Origin: Candidatus Campbellbacteria bacterium CG22_combo_CG10-13_8_21_14_all_36_13
GTDB lineage: Bacteria; Patescibacteriota; Minisyncoccia; Phycocordibacterales; PCTT01
Reading direction: 5' to 3'
Length of the DNA stretch: 12,299 bases
Assembly (NCBI GenBank): GCA_002771585.1
Contig: PCTT01000002.1
Span: forward strand, 401-12,699
In this document: piece by piece, positions 7,014 to 12,299 of the stretch
Numbering within the stretch: position 1 is the stretch's first letter
Layout of the letters: each line of letters starts with the position of its first letter
Program-made: the position numbers and the translations under genes
The notes under the pieces: generated by a model
Told to the model about the DNA's origin: nothing
Databases searched by the model: none
What the model saw: the letters and a program-made list of their open reading frames with translations, nothing else

Positions 7014-7165
7014 GCAAAAAGCCCACCACCAGGAGCTCTAGCCTTTCGGCCAGAACGTGCCAGTTTCCCGACACGACCGTTGAAGGAACCCTGATGATGG
7101 GTTTTTATCTTCAACGGATTTGATGCCATGCCAGGATTAGCTGGTTTAGGCACTGCCCTAAGGCT
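7014..7165 (-). ncRNA. Structured RNA, candidate attenuator/riboswitch or sRNA
   Basis: The minus-strand transcript can form a chain of helices, given here in transcript order. They are a 5-bp hairpin (7157-7161 with 7146-7150), a 4-bp hairpin (7141-7144 with 7131-7134) and a 9-bp perfect stem (7109-7117 with 7077-7085) enclosing a 5-bp hairpin with loop AUCAUCA. Then come a 6-bp hairpin (7070-7075 with 7056-7061) and a 7-bp hairpin capped by GAAA (7048-7054 with 7037-7043). Finally 7022-7033 can pair over 12 bp with 7090-7101 and is followed by UUUUU. G-U pairs on this strand become A-C mismatches on the other in three helices, so the minus strand is the functional one. The 12-bp pairing competes with, or pseudoknots into, the 9-bp stem, as in transcription attenuators. 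I do not recognise a known class. Confidence 0.6.
7016..7101 (-). terminator. Terminator-like 12-bp stem with U5 tail before the operon
   Basis: On the minus strand CCCAUCAUCAGG (7101-7090) pairs with CCUGGUGGUGGG (7033-7022), 12 bp with two G-U pairs, enclosing two smaller hairpins. The stem is followed by C and UUUUU (7020-7016). The start codon of the first operon gene is about 17 nt further on. The large enclosed loop is unusual for a simple terminator and suggests a regulated one. Confidence 0.5.
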
Positions 7166-7249
7166 ATTCAATTGTACTGCTACATATTAGCATGTGGTCT
7201 TGCCTTTTAGAATATTCGGTTGTACAAGTATGTAAATTTTCAATTTTCC

Positions 7250-7258
7250 TGTGGATAA
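7250..7258 (-). promoter_or_regulatory. DnaA-box-like 9-mer
   Basis: TGTGGATAA reads TTATCCACA on the minus strand, a perfect match to the classical strong DnaA box. A single 9-mer can occur by chance, but it lies in the AT-rich spacer before the replication-type ATPase, where a replication initiator site would make sense. Confidence 0.35.
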
Positions 7259-7270
7259 CGACTGTCTCGC

Positions 7271-7393
7271 AAGTTAACACTGACTTGTTGGTAATTTAGT
7301 ACTAACTTGATACTAAAAGTGTCAGAAATTTAGTTTAAAACTTCTTTAAAGATTTTTTGAAACAAAAGTTAATACTGAATTAATGTTGGTTAA
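7271..7393 (+). repeat. Imperfect iteron-like direct repeats
   Basis: Two units, 7271-7294 and 7366-7393, share AAGTTAAyACTGA, a short variable middle, and TTGG followed by TTAA or TAA. A third AAGTTAA starts at 7399. Spacing of about 95 nt (roughly nine helical turns) and only two good copies make this weak as an iteron array. AT richness alone may explain part of the match. Confidence 0.3.
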
Positions 7394-7473
7394 ATATTAA
7401 GTTAAATCAACATTTAAAAGCGACTTTTATTTTTCATTGATTAAGGAAAACTTTCACTGCTACGCTTCAGTGC

Positions 7474-7650
7474 ATGACTGACAAGTCAGCGTATTTCAAG
7501 AGATTCAAAGAGTTGTATGAGCAGAAAAATCACTGCTCTATTTCTGATGCAGAAGCTCTAGAACTTTTTGAGAATCTGGTCTTACTTGTCAGCGCTATTA
7601 CTCCTAAATCTTTCATCGAACAACATGGATGCAAAACCTTCAGACTTTAA
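7474..7650 (+). CDS. Small ORF before the RepA-like ATPase, 58 aa
   Basis: Reads MTDKSAYFKRFKELYEQKNH, then a segment with ISDAEALELFENLVLLVSAI and a short tail ending CKTFRL. It forms an amphipathic helix pattern with no membrane segment. The 3' end overlaps the likely ATG of the ATPase gene (7625) by 26 nt in another frame, an arrangement typical of translationally coupled plasmid or element genes. I recall small proteins of this style (YFKRFKxLYExKN, DxEA) upstream of RepA-like genes in CPR elements but cannot name a family. A 5-bp inverted repeat CACTG/CAGTG sits directly before the ATG. Function unknown; a replication regulator is a guess. Confidence 0.6.
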   Translation: MTDKSAYFKRFKELYEQKNHCSISDAEALELFENLVLLVSAITPKSFIEQHGCKTFRL

Positions 7651-8791
7651 TAATCTACATGATTGGCAGGAATACATGCGGGAGATGGAAGAAAAATATT
7701 TCGGCATCACTCCTAACTATGACCCTGACAAGCGACCCGAACCACGACCAGAACTATGGAAAGAAATTGATGATGCTGAATTTCCTGCAAATCGCTGGCT
7801 TGTGAACGGCCTTTTCCCGAAAGAAGGGCTTTCCATCGTTGCCTCAATATCAGGAGAGGGTAAATCTATTCTTCTAATGCACTTAGCTAAATGTATTTCC
7901 GAAGGCACTGCATGGTTTGATAATCCTGAACTTAGCGTAGAAAAAGGCAGGGTGTTGTATATAAACCTAGAAATGTCCAGAAGTGAAATCCAAAGACGTG
8001 GAAGAAAAATGTGATATAGCAGAGACAATAACGACCTGATTATTTTGACAGAGGATGACTTCAATTTAAGTGCGCCAAAAGGTTTGAAAGACGATGATAT
8101 CAATTATCTATGGCTACTCGAATATATCTACAAAAACAACATACAGGTAGTAATCATCGACACCTTTAGGGCCACAGCGGGAGGCCTAAAGGAGGACAAG
8201 GCGGAAGAGGTTCGAGCCTTTTTCCAAAGATTCCAGATTCTTAAGAATTCAGGAATATCAGTAATCTTCTCCGAACACCGCAGAAAACCGAATAACTTTG
8301 AGGGAAAGGTTCCAAAGAAGGAGCAGTTGCTTGGAAGTCAGGACAAGACGGCAAACATGGAGGTTCTCTTGATGATAAGCAAAGGAGAAGAGGACGGTCA
8401 CATCAATGTGTACCAGCGTAAAAATCGAATTGGAGTGGAGATGAAGCCATTCACAGTCAGCATTAAAGACACTGTGAATGATGAAGGGAAAGAAATAATG
8501 AAGTTCGAATATATCGGAGAGATTGACGGAGACTCATACAAAAAGGATTTAGCTAAAGAAGCGATACTCGGCCTTTTGGAATCAGTAGAAGGGCTCTTAA
8601 CCAACGAGGTGCTGTCAGCTCTCAAGAAGGAGGGCTTCGGCAGTAAAAACGTCAGAATTGCTCTGGATGAGCTAGTAAAGGAGAGTTTGGTCCTTAAGAG
8701 CAAAATGAGTAGGCAGAATTATTACTCGCTTCCTAAAGAGGAGAAATGGCTAGAAATCGAAGGAGGACCCTTAATCTCTCCAGAAAATTAA
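7625..8791 (+). pseudogene. RepA-like RecA-fold ATPase/helicase interrupted by one in-frame TGA
   Basis: One continuous reading frame of 388 codons broken only by TGA at 8012-8014 (codon 130). Left part 7625-8014: linker, then Walker A ASISGEGKS (73-81, K80) and LYINLEMSRSEIQRRGRKM. Right part 8015-8791: Walker B VVIIDT (175-180, D179), the family-typical FRATAGGLKEDKAEEVRAFF, KKEQLLGSQDK and a C-terminal winged-helix-like domain (about 295-360). Both parts belong to the AAA_25/RepA-like hexameric helicase family used by plasmids and phages for replication initiation. Upstream of 8045 the codons read YSRDNNDLII, matching the expected protein, so the frame is intact. The TGA stands where relatives have Gly after RRGRK(L/M), one substitution from GGA. 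The ATG at 7625 is preferred over 7568, which runs through the small upstream ORF. It may be dead, read through, or a sequence error. Confidence 0.85.
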
Positions 8792-8910
8792 AATTTCATT
8801 TAACCCTAACTATAAATGCGCTACCAAATTACAAAGTTCCTCTTTCCTCCTTAAGGCTCCAAGTTGGTATGTGGCAAGTTCTTATTACAATAACTAAATT
8901 AATTACCAAA

Positions 8911-9252
8911 ATGGAAAAAGATTATGATTCAGTGGTTCACATTATTACTCAGTGGGATAGGTCTGATTATTCCTCCTGCCTACCTTGCAATGTCAGCGTA
9001 AGTGATTTTGGGGTGATTCAATGCAGAGACTGCCTATGCCTGTTCATCGGTAAGCAGTCCTACAAGGCCGTACAAGCCTGTCTAAGGACGGATTATGGCG
9101 ACTTATGGAGGTCCGAGTGGGATAAGCTCAAGGAAGTACAGAAACTGGTAAGGGGAGAAAAATTCGACCAGTTAGTCGAGTACGTCTACCACTACCAGAA
9201 TAAAGATGGGATAATTGATAATGAAAGAAAATTCTATGAAAAACGCGTCTGA
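8911..9252 (+). CDS. Small Cys-rich protein between ATPase and recombinase
   Basis: A 113-aa protein of unknown family. Cysteines come as CLPC (around 24-27) and CRDCLC (around 39-44), a spacing that could bind zinc as a small knuckle. The C-terminal half is charged and aromatic (YGDLWRSEWDKLKEVQKLV; YVYHYQNKDG). The ATG at 8911 is chosen because the protein character starts there; the frame is open further up but reads as low-quality sequence, with another ATG at 8869. No Shine-Dalgarno sequence. The gene overlaps the recombinase start by about 32 nt and is therefore probably co-translated with it. Position suggests a recombination accessory or directionality factor, but nothing in the sequence proves it. 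Confidence 0.6.
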   Translation: MEKDYDSVVHIITQWDRSDYSSCLPCNVSVSDFGVIQCRDCLCLFIGKQSYKAVQACLRTDYGDLWRSEWDKLKEVQKLVRGEKFDQLVEYVYHYQNKDGIIDNERKFYEKRV

Positions 9253-10972
9253 TTTAAAATTCTTCATCTACAGTAGGAAAAGTTCGGAGGATAGCCACAA
9301 GCAAGTGGCATCCATTGCTGACCAAATAGAAACTCTTAATCGTATGGTTGCCAATGAGAGGCTTCTTTTAGTAGTACCCCCATTAACTGAGGAAAAAAGC
9401 GCAAAAGAACCAGGACGACCAGTGTTCAATGAAATGCTCACCAGAATAGAAAAAGGCGAGGCCAACGCTATTCTCTGTTGGGATAATGACAGGCTATCGA
9501 GAAACCCTATTGATAACGGAAGAATTCAATGGATGCTTCAAAACGGTGTGATAAAAGTTATTAAAACTCCTTCTAGAGAATACTATCCAGAGGATGCAGG
9601 TTTGCTCATGAGTATTGAAGGCGGTAGAGCCACTGATTTTGTAATCAGACTTTCAAAGAATGTAAAAAGGGGTTTGGCTGGCAAAGTCAGAAACGGCTGG
9701 AGACCATCTCCCGCCCCAATCGGGTATCTTAATGTTGGAGAGAAAGGAAGTAGGACAATCATCAAGGACCCAGAACGTTTTGAGCTGGTTCGCAAGATGT
9801 GGGACCTCTTTCTTACAGGAACTTACCCTGTCTCAAAAATCCTAGATATAGCAACAAAAGAATGGGGTCTACGCACTCTTCCTAGAAGAAAAATAGGCGG
9901 GAATCCTCTGACTATGAGTCATATGTATTCGATTTTTAATCAGCCTTTTTATTACGGCTACTTTGAATGGGAGGATTATGGGACGGGAGAGAAAAGAATG
10001 TTTAAAGGAAGCCATGAACCGATGATTACCGAAAATGAATTTAATCGTGCACAAACACTTCTCGGTAAGAAAGGAACAGCTCGGCCAAAAACACGAGAGT
10101 TTCCTTTCACAGGAATGATGGAGTGTGGCGAGTGTCATTCATCTATTACTGCAGAAGAGAAGAATCAGGCTATTTGCACTGAATGTAAACACAAGTTTTC
10201 CTATGAAAACAGGACCGACTGTCCTAAATGTGGGACTGATATTTCAGAGATGGAGAACCCCACTCTCCTTAAGTATGTCTACTACCATTGCACTAAAAAG
10301 AAGAATCGAGCTTGCTCACAAGGTTCAATAAGGGTTGAGGAGTTAGAGAGACAGTTTAATGAAATTCTAGATGGAATAACAATAGATGAAGATTATCTCA
10401 ATGTGGCCCTGGACTACTTAGCTGATAAGCAGAAGAATGGCGAGAGCGAAGAGAAAACAACCAGAGCTTCTCTTCAGGCAAGCTTTGATAGTTGTCAGGC
10501 TAGACTATCTCAACTGCATAGGGAATACATCTCTCCACAAAATAAAAACTACCAGCTCTACACTCCAGAGGAATTCAGTAAACAAAAGGCAGAGATTTTG
10601 GCGGAAAGGGACGGACTAGAAATGGAACTTGATTTAGCGAAAGAGAAGTTTGATAAGGGAATGGAAATGACAGAAAGAGTATTTAACTTCTGCGCATTCG
10701 CAAAAAAAGAGTTCAATACGGACAATCTTACAAAGAAAAGAGAGATTTTTAGCACCATCGGCTCGAACCTTTGTCTTCAGGACAAAAAGCTCTTTATCGA
10801 CAAGCTACATCCATATTTGCTCATAGAAAACGAGTTGAGGGACCAAAAGAAGCTCTACGAAAGGTTAGAACGTGGAAAGCGTGGCTATACAAAAGAAAAA
10901 GAAGCCGTTTTTGCGACTTCTCTTCCTAACTGGCTCCGCGACCAGGGCTCGAACCTGGGACATCCTCCTTAA
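9221..10972 (+). CDS. Large serine recombinase (element integrase)
   Basis: Site-specific DNA integrase of the large serine recombinase class, 583 aa. N-terminal resolvase domain (about 12-150): YSRKSSED with catalytic Ser21, and the arginine motif DRLSR (90-94). The recombinase domain (about 150-290) includes RRKIGGNPLTMSHMYSIFNQPFYYG. A zinc ribbon follows with CGEC (302-305) and the closing C357/C365, interrupted by a second Cys set CTEC (319-322) and CPKC (334-337). A coiled-coil-rich C-terminus (about 370-520) ends the protein. The last 13 residues (WLRDQGSNLGHPP) are the antisense of tRNA-Asn, and the TAA stop falls in the anticodon loop, so the gene end was shaped by integration at the tRNA. 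ATGs at 9221 and 9236 are both possible starts. Confidence 0.93.
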   Translation: MKENSMKNASDLKFFIYSRKSSEDSHKQVASIADQIETLNRMVANERLLLVVPPLTEEKSAKEPGRPVFNEMLTRIEKGEANAILCWDNDRLSRNPIDNGRIQWMLQNGVIKVIKTPSREYYPEDAGLLMSIEGGRATDFVIRLSKNVKRGLAGKVRNGWRPSPAPIGYLNVGEKGSRTIIKDPERFELVRKMWDLFLTGTYPVSKILDIATKEWGLRTLPRRKIGGNPLTMSHMYSIFNQPFYYGYFEWEDYGTGEKRMFKGSHEPMITENEFNRAQTLLGKKGTARPKTREFPFTGMMECGECHSSITAEEKNQAICTECKHKFSYENRTDCPKCGTDISEMENPTLLKYVYYHCTKKKNRACSQGSIRVEELERQFNEILDGITIDEDYLNVALDYLADKQKNGESEEKTTRASLQASFDSCQARLSQLHREYISPQNKNYQLYTPEEFSKQKAEILAERDGLEMELDLAKEKFDKGMEMTERVFNFCAFAKKEFNTDNLTKKREIFSTIGSNLCLQDKKLFIDKLHPYLLIENELRDQKKLYERLERGKRGYTKEKEAVFATSLPNWLRDQGSNLGHPP

Positions 10973-11006
10973 CAGGGAGGCGCTCTACCGACTGAGCTAT
11001 CGCGGA
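10931..11006 (-). tRNA. tRNA-Asn (anticodon GTT), CCA encoded
   Basis: The minus strand folds into a full cloverleaf. Acceptor TCCGCGA pairs with TCGCGGA. The D-arm is GCTC...GAGC, the anticodon stem CCTCC/GGAGG carries loop CTGTTAA (anticodon GTT), and the T-arm is CCAGG-TTCGAGC-CCTGG. The discriminator is G and CCA is encoded (10931-10933). It is the host insertion site of the element: the integrase coding frame runs into its 3' half from the left, and the last 10 nt of the GIY-YIG frame overlap its 5' end from the right. Confidence 0.96.
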
Positions 11007-11248
11007 ATATATTTTTTAATAAACTCTCTACCTCTAAAACTTTTTAATTCTTTTTCTCGTCTTAAGGCTGTTTGCCTATCAGGAACTTGTTCTTTATAGA
11101 TTAACTTCCACTGACCGTCAAATCTAGAAGTATAACTCTTATGAAATACTTTAGATTTATGTAAGTCTAGTCTATCCTCAATATCTTTTGTCTGACCTAT
11201 ATAAATTTTATTGTGCTTTTGATTGTATATAGCGTAGACAATGAACAT
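10997..11248 (-). CDS. GIY-YIG endonuclease-like protein
   Basis: An 83-aa single-domain GIY-YIG nuclease of the short UvrC-N/Uri type. Motifs are VYAIYN (4-9) and IYIGQT (15-20) as the GIY-YIG pair, the conserved Arg in DIEDRLDLH (R26), and the metal-binding Glu in RREKELKS (E65). Such proteins cleave DNA as phosphodiesterases; many short versions are orphan selfish or repair genes of unknown target. Its last codons (YIPR, TAG) run into the tRNA-Asn 5' end. It lies between the intact tRNA and a fragment of the same tRNA. A TATAAT hexamer lies 6 nt before the ATG, suggesting a leaderless message. Confidence 0.9.
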   Translation of the reverse strand: MFIVYAIYNQKHNKIYIGQTKDIEDRLDLHKSKVFHKSYTSRFDGQWKLIYKEQVPDRQTALRREKELKSFRGREFIKKYIPR

Positions 11249-11254
11249 TAAACC

Positions 11255-11260
11255 ATTATA
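11255..11260 (-). promoter_or_regulatory. Consensus -10 box for the GIY-YIG gene
   Basis: TATAAT on the minus strand ends 6 nt before the ATG at 11248. Initiation about 7 nt downstream would fall on or next to the start codon, giving a leaderless mRNA. No convincing -35 is seen. Confidence 0.35.
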
Positions 11261-11277
11261 GACCTTGACGCTCTACC

Positions 11278-11293
11278 TCCGCCAGTTGGCGGA
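11278..11293. repeat. Palindrome TCCGCCA-GT-TGGCGGA
   Basis: A 7-bp perfect inverted repeat with 2-nt loop, replacing GAC of the tRNA D-loop in the duplicated fragment. Much more GC-rich than the surroundings. Of a kind I associate with dispersed REP-like palindromes in Parcubacteria; copy number cannot be judged here. Confidence 0.65.
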
Positions 11294-11298
11294 TGAGC

Positions 11299-11314
11299 CC
11301 TGCCTGCCGGCAGG
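11299..11314. repeat. Palindrome CCTGCC-TGCC-GGCAGG
   Basis: A 6-bp perfect inverted repeat with 4-nt loop, inserted cleanly between TGAGC and TATCGCGGA of the tRNA fragment without loss of tRNA bases. Like its neighbour it is GC-rich and looks like a small non-autonomous dispersed repeat. Confidence 0.65.
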
Positions 11315-11368
11315 TATCGCGGAATATGGCAAATAATATCAGAAAATTCTCTCTTATCAAACCCATTG

Positions 11369-11377
11369 TGTTAGAAT
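11369..11377 (+). promoter_or_regulatory. Extended -10 promoter for the VanY-like gene
   Basis: TGTTAGAAT (TG, 1 nt, TAGAAT) ends 8 nt before the ATG at 11386, so transcription would start at about the start codon, again suggesting a leaderless mRNA. No clear -35 is present, as is common for extended -10 promoters. Confidence 0.35.
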
Positions 11378-11385
11378 AATTTGGC

Positions 11386-12258
11386 ATGAATCAAAGCTTT
11401 ATAGATAGGTTAAAAAACGCCCCTCCTGTTGCTTTTTATGCTATTGCCTCTATTGGGGTGTTATTTTTGGCTGGAGTAGTATGGTATAGCATCTCGGGTT
11501 ACTCGTCTTTAGAACAAGAGAAGATTAATATTCTCACTGATCTTAGAGAAGCTAGAGAAAAGAATTATGATTTATTTCAACAGAATATAGATCAAAGAGA
11601 GGTCATTAATTCATTCCAAGGTCAGATACAAAATATTAGTAGCACGGTAGGAAATTTGGAGAAACTTTCACAAACAGATGAAGAGTTGTTGAGAAAGTAT
11701 TCAAAAATATATTTCTTAAATGAAAATTATGTTCCAGCCAAACTAGCAGAGATACCAGAAGAATATAGATATAAAGACTCTACTAACTATCTTATACATG
11801 CAGATGTTTGGCCATATCTTGAGAAATTATTAAAAGCAGCTCATAAAGATGATATTGATCTTTTAACAGCATCTGCCTTTCGTTCTTTTGATACGCAAGC
11901 TTCATTGAAAGCAGGTTACAAGGTGACATATGGTGCTGGCACTGCTAATCAATTTTCTGCTGATCAGGGTTACTCGGAACATCAACTTGGAACATCTTTG
12001 GATTTCACCACTTCTAAAGTCGGGGGAAACTTCTCTGATTTTAAAGATGATCCAGCTTATGATTGGCTTTTGAGTAATGCTTACAAATATGGCTTTGTAC
12101 TTTCTTACCCTAAAGACAACACTTATTATAAATTTGAACCATGGCACTGGCGATTTGTGGGGGTGGCTTTGGCAGACTTTTTGCATAAAGAAAACAAGTA
12201 TTTTTATGACCTAGATCAGCGCCAGATAGACCCATATCTAATAAAGCTTTTTGATTAG
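11386..12258 (+). CDS. VanY-family D-alanyl-D-alanine carboxypeptidase
   Basis: Zinc metallopeptidase that trims the terminal D-Ala of peptidoglycan stem peptides outside the membrane. 290 aa: cytoplasmic basic N-terminus, one transmembrane helix (about 14-35), a coiled-coil stalk (40-105), then the peptidase_M15/VanY domain (115-285). Family motifs are SAFRSFDTQ (163-171), SEHQLGTSLDF (197-207) with zinc ligands H199 and D206, and EPWHWRF (251-257) with the general base E251 and third ligand H254. All catalytic residues are present and the length is normal. It is separated from the GIY-YIG gene by the tRNA fragment and is probably an ordinary chromosomal gene flanking the element. Confidence 0.94.
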   Translation: MNQSFIDRLKNAPPVAFYAIASIGVLFLAGVVWYSISGYSSLEQEKINILTDLREAREKNYDLFQQNIDQREVINSFQGQIQNISSTVGNLEKLSQTDEELLRKYSKIYFLNENYVPAKLAEIPEEYRYKDSTNYLIHADVWPYLEKLLKAAHKDDIDLLTASAFRSFDTQASLKAGYKVTYGAGTANQFSADQGYSEHQLGTSLDFTTSKVGGNFSDFKDDPAYDWLLSNAYKYGFVLSYPKDNTYYKFEPWHWRFVGVALADFLHKENKYFYDLDQRQIDPYLIKLFD

Positions 12259-12299
12259 CCGTATAGTTCTCCACAGTTACTGGCGATACCCTATTTTTG

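Larger units (their letters stand above)
7166..7473. other. AT-rich gene-free spacer, possible origin/control region
   Basis: No credible ORF is seen. The stretch contains a 5-bp palindromic hairpin TGCTA-CATAT-TAGCA (7178-7192 region) and a DnaA-box-like TGTGGATAA (7250-7258). It also has two imperfect direct repeats beginning AAGTTAA-(C/T)-ACTGA and ending TGTTGGT or TTGTTGGT (7271-7294 and 7366-7393), a third AAGTTAA at 7399, and two TACTAA copies. An inverted repeat AATGTTG/CAACATT lies at 7382-7414. Lying just upstream of a RepA-like ATPase gene, this is a plausible plasmid-type origin or autoregulatory region, and it must also carry promoters for both divergent units. None of these roles is proven. 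Confidence 0.4.
1..10972. mobile_element. Integrated element, right end at tRNA-Asn; left end not seen
   Basis: The replication-type ATPase, the serine integrase abutting a tRNA and the unrelated cargo-like operon and reverse transcriptase together suggest an integrated plasmid or integrative element. The right junction lies within or at the 3' end of tRNA-Asn. No second copy of the tRNA 3' half occurs elsewhere in the window, so the left boundary is probably outside; serine integrases need only a short shared core, so a boundary inside the window could also be missed. Whether the operon and the RT belong to the element is inference. Confidence 0.4.
11269..11327 (-). pseudogene. tRNA-Asn 5' fragment split by two palindromes
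   Basis: Three blocks, 11269-11277, 11294-11298 and 11315-11327, match the intact tRNA-Asn and its 5' flank at 10981-10989, 10993-10997 and 10998-11010 base for base. Between them sit TCCGCCAGTTGGCGGA (11278-11293) and CCTGCCTGCCGGCAGG (11299-11314), each a near-perfect hairpin. The fragment has the acceptor 5' strand and D-arm only, so it cannot make a working tRNA. It marks a duplication or past insertion event around the GIY-YIG gene. Confidence 0.8.

Noticed and set aside
7090..7101. CTGATGA on the plus strand, like the hammerhead ribozyme core
   Set aside because: No stem II followed by GAAA and no matching cleavage strand; the bases are explained better by minus-strand pairing with 7022-7033.
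7568..7624. Upstream start for the ATPase
   Set aside because: It lies inside the 58-aa ORF and adds a hydrophobic stretch not expected for the family; the ATG at 7625 fits better.
8746..8910. Longer N-terminus for the Cys-rich protein
   Set aside because: This part overlaps the ATPase end and looks like random translation; the protein character starts at 8911.
10872..11099. Plus-strand ORF across the tRNA (ATRARTWDIL-type translation)
   Set aside because: A typical spurious antisense translation of a tRNA, overlapping the integrase in another frame.
1..12299. Window-wide recoding of UGA as glycine
   Set aside because: At least four genes end in TGA with close or overlapping starts, and the longest frames have no internal TGA; only one site fits recoding.
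1..12299. CRISPR array
   Set aside because: No regularly spaced repeats were seen and no cas-like gene is present.

Overview
The window looks like part of a Patescibacteria (Candidate Phyla Radiation, Parcubacteria-like) genome carrying an integrated element. The evidence is a low-GC sequence, near absence of Shine-Dalgarno motifs, very tight gene packing, a RepA-like RecA-fold ATPase next to a large serine recombinase, a tiny GIY-YIG nuclease gene beside a tRNA, and short GC-rich palindromes of a type I associate with these genomes. Taxonomy is inferred from style and remembered family resemblance, not from a search. Genes use the standard bacterial code; several end in TGA.

Layout. (1) 1-1307, plus strand: a 420-aa stand-alone reverse transcriptase of group II-intron type with no visible ribozyme part downstream. 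(2) 6998-1317, minus strand: a compact run of eleven genes, five encoding N- or C-terminal zinc ribbons and most encoding membrane segments. It includes a membrane-anchored trypsin/HtrA-like protease, a DUF2569-like protein, a DUF6804-like protein, an NTF2-like anchored protein and several unknowns. It looks like one co-transcribed envelope-associated system. (3) 7001-7473: no clear gene. The part next to the operon encodes, on the minus strand, a strongly structured RNA ending in a terminator-like U-run just before the first operon gene (a candidate attenuator, riboswitch or sRNA). The other half is AT-rich, with a perfect DnaA-box-like 9-mer and imperfect repeats, and may be an origin or control region. 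(4) 7474-10972, plus strand: a replication and integration module with a small ORF, a RepA-like ATPase broken by one in-frame TGA, a small Cys-rich protein and a large serine recombinase. The last 13 codons of the recombinase are antisense to tRNA-Asn, and its stop codon lies in the anticodon loop. (5) 10931-12299: chromosomal side, with tRNA-Asn(GTT), a GIY-YIG gene, a tRNA fragment split by two palindromes, and a VanY-like D-Ala-D-Ala carboxypeptidase.

Working model: an integrative element entered at tRNA-Asn. Its right end is the recombinase/tRNA junction; its left end is not seen. It carries its own replication-type ATPase and, as probable cargo, the zinc-ribbon membrane operon and perhaps the reverse transcriptase. 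The ATPase stop codon suggests either decay to a fixed island or a recoding or assembly question.
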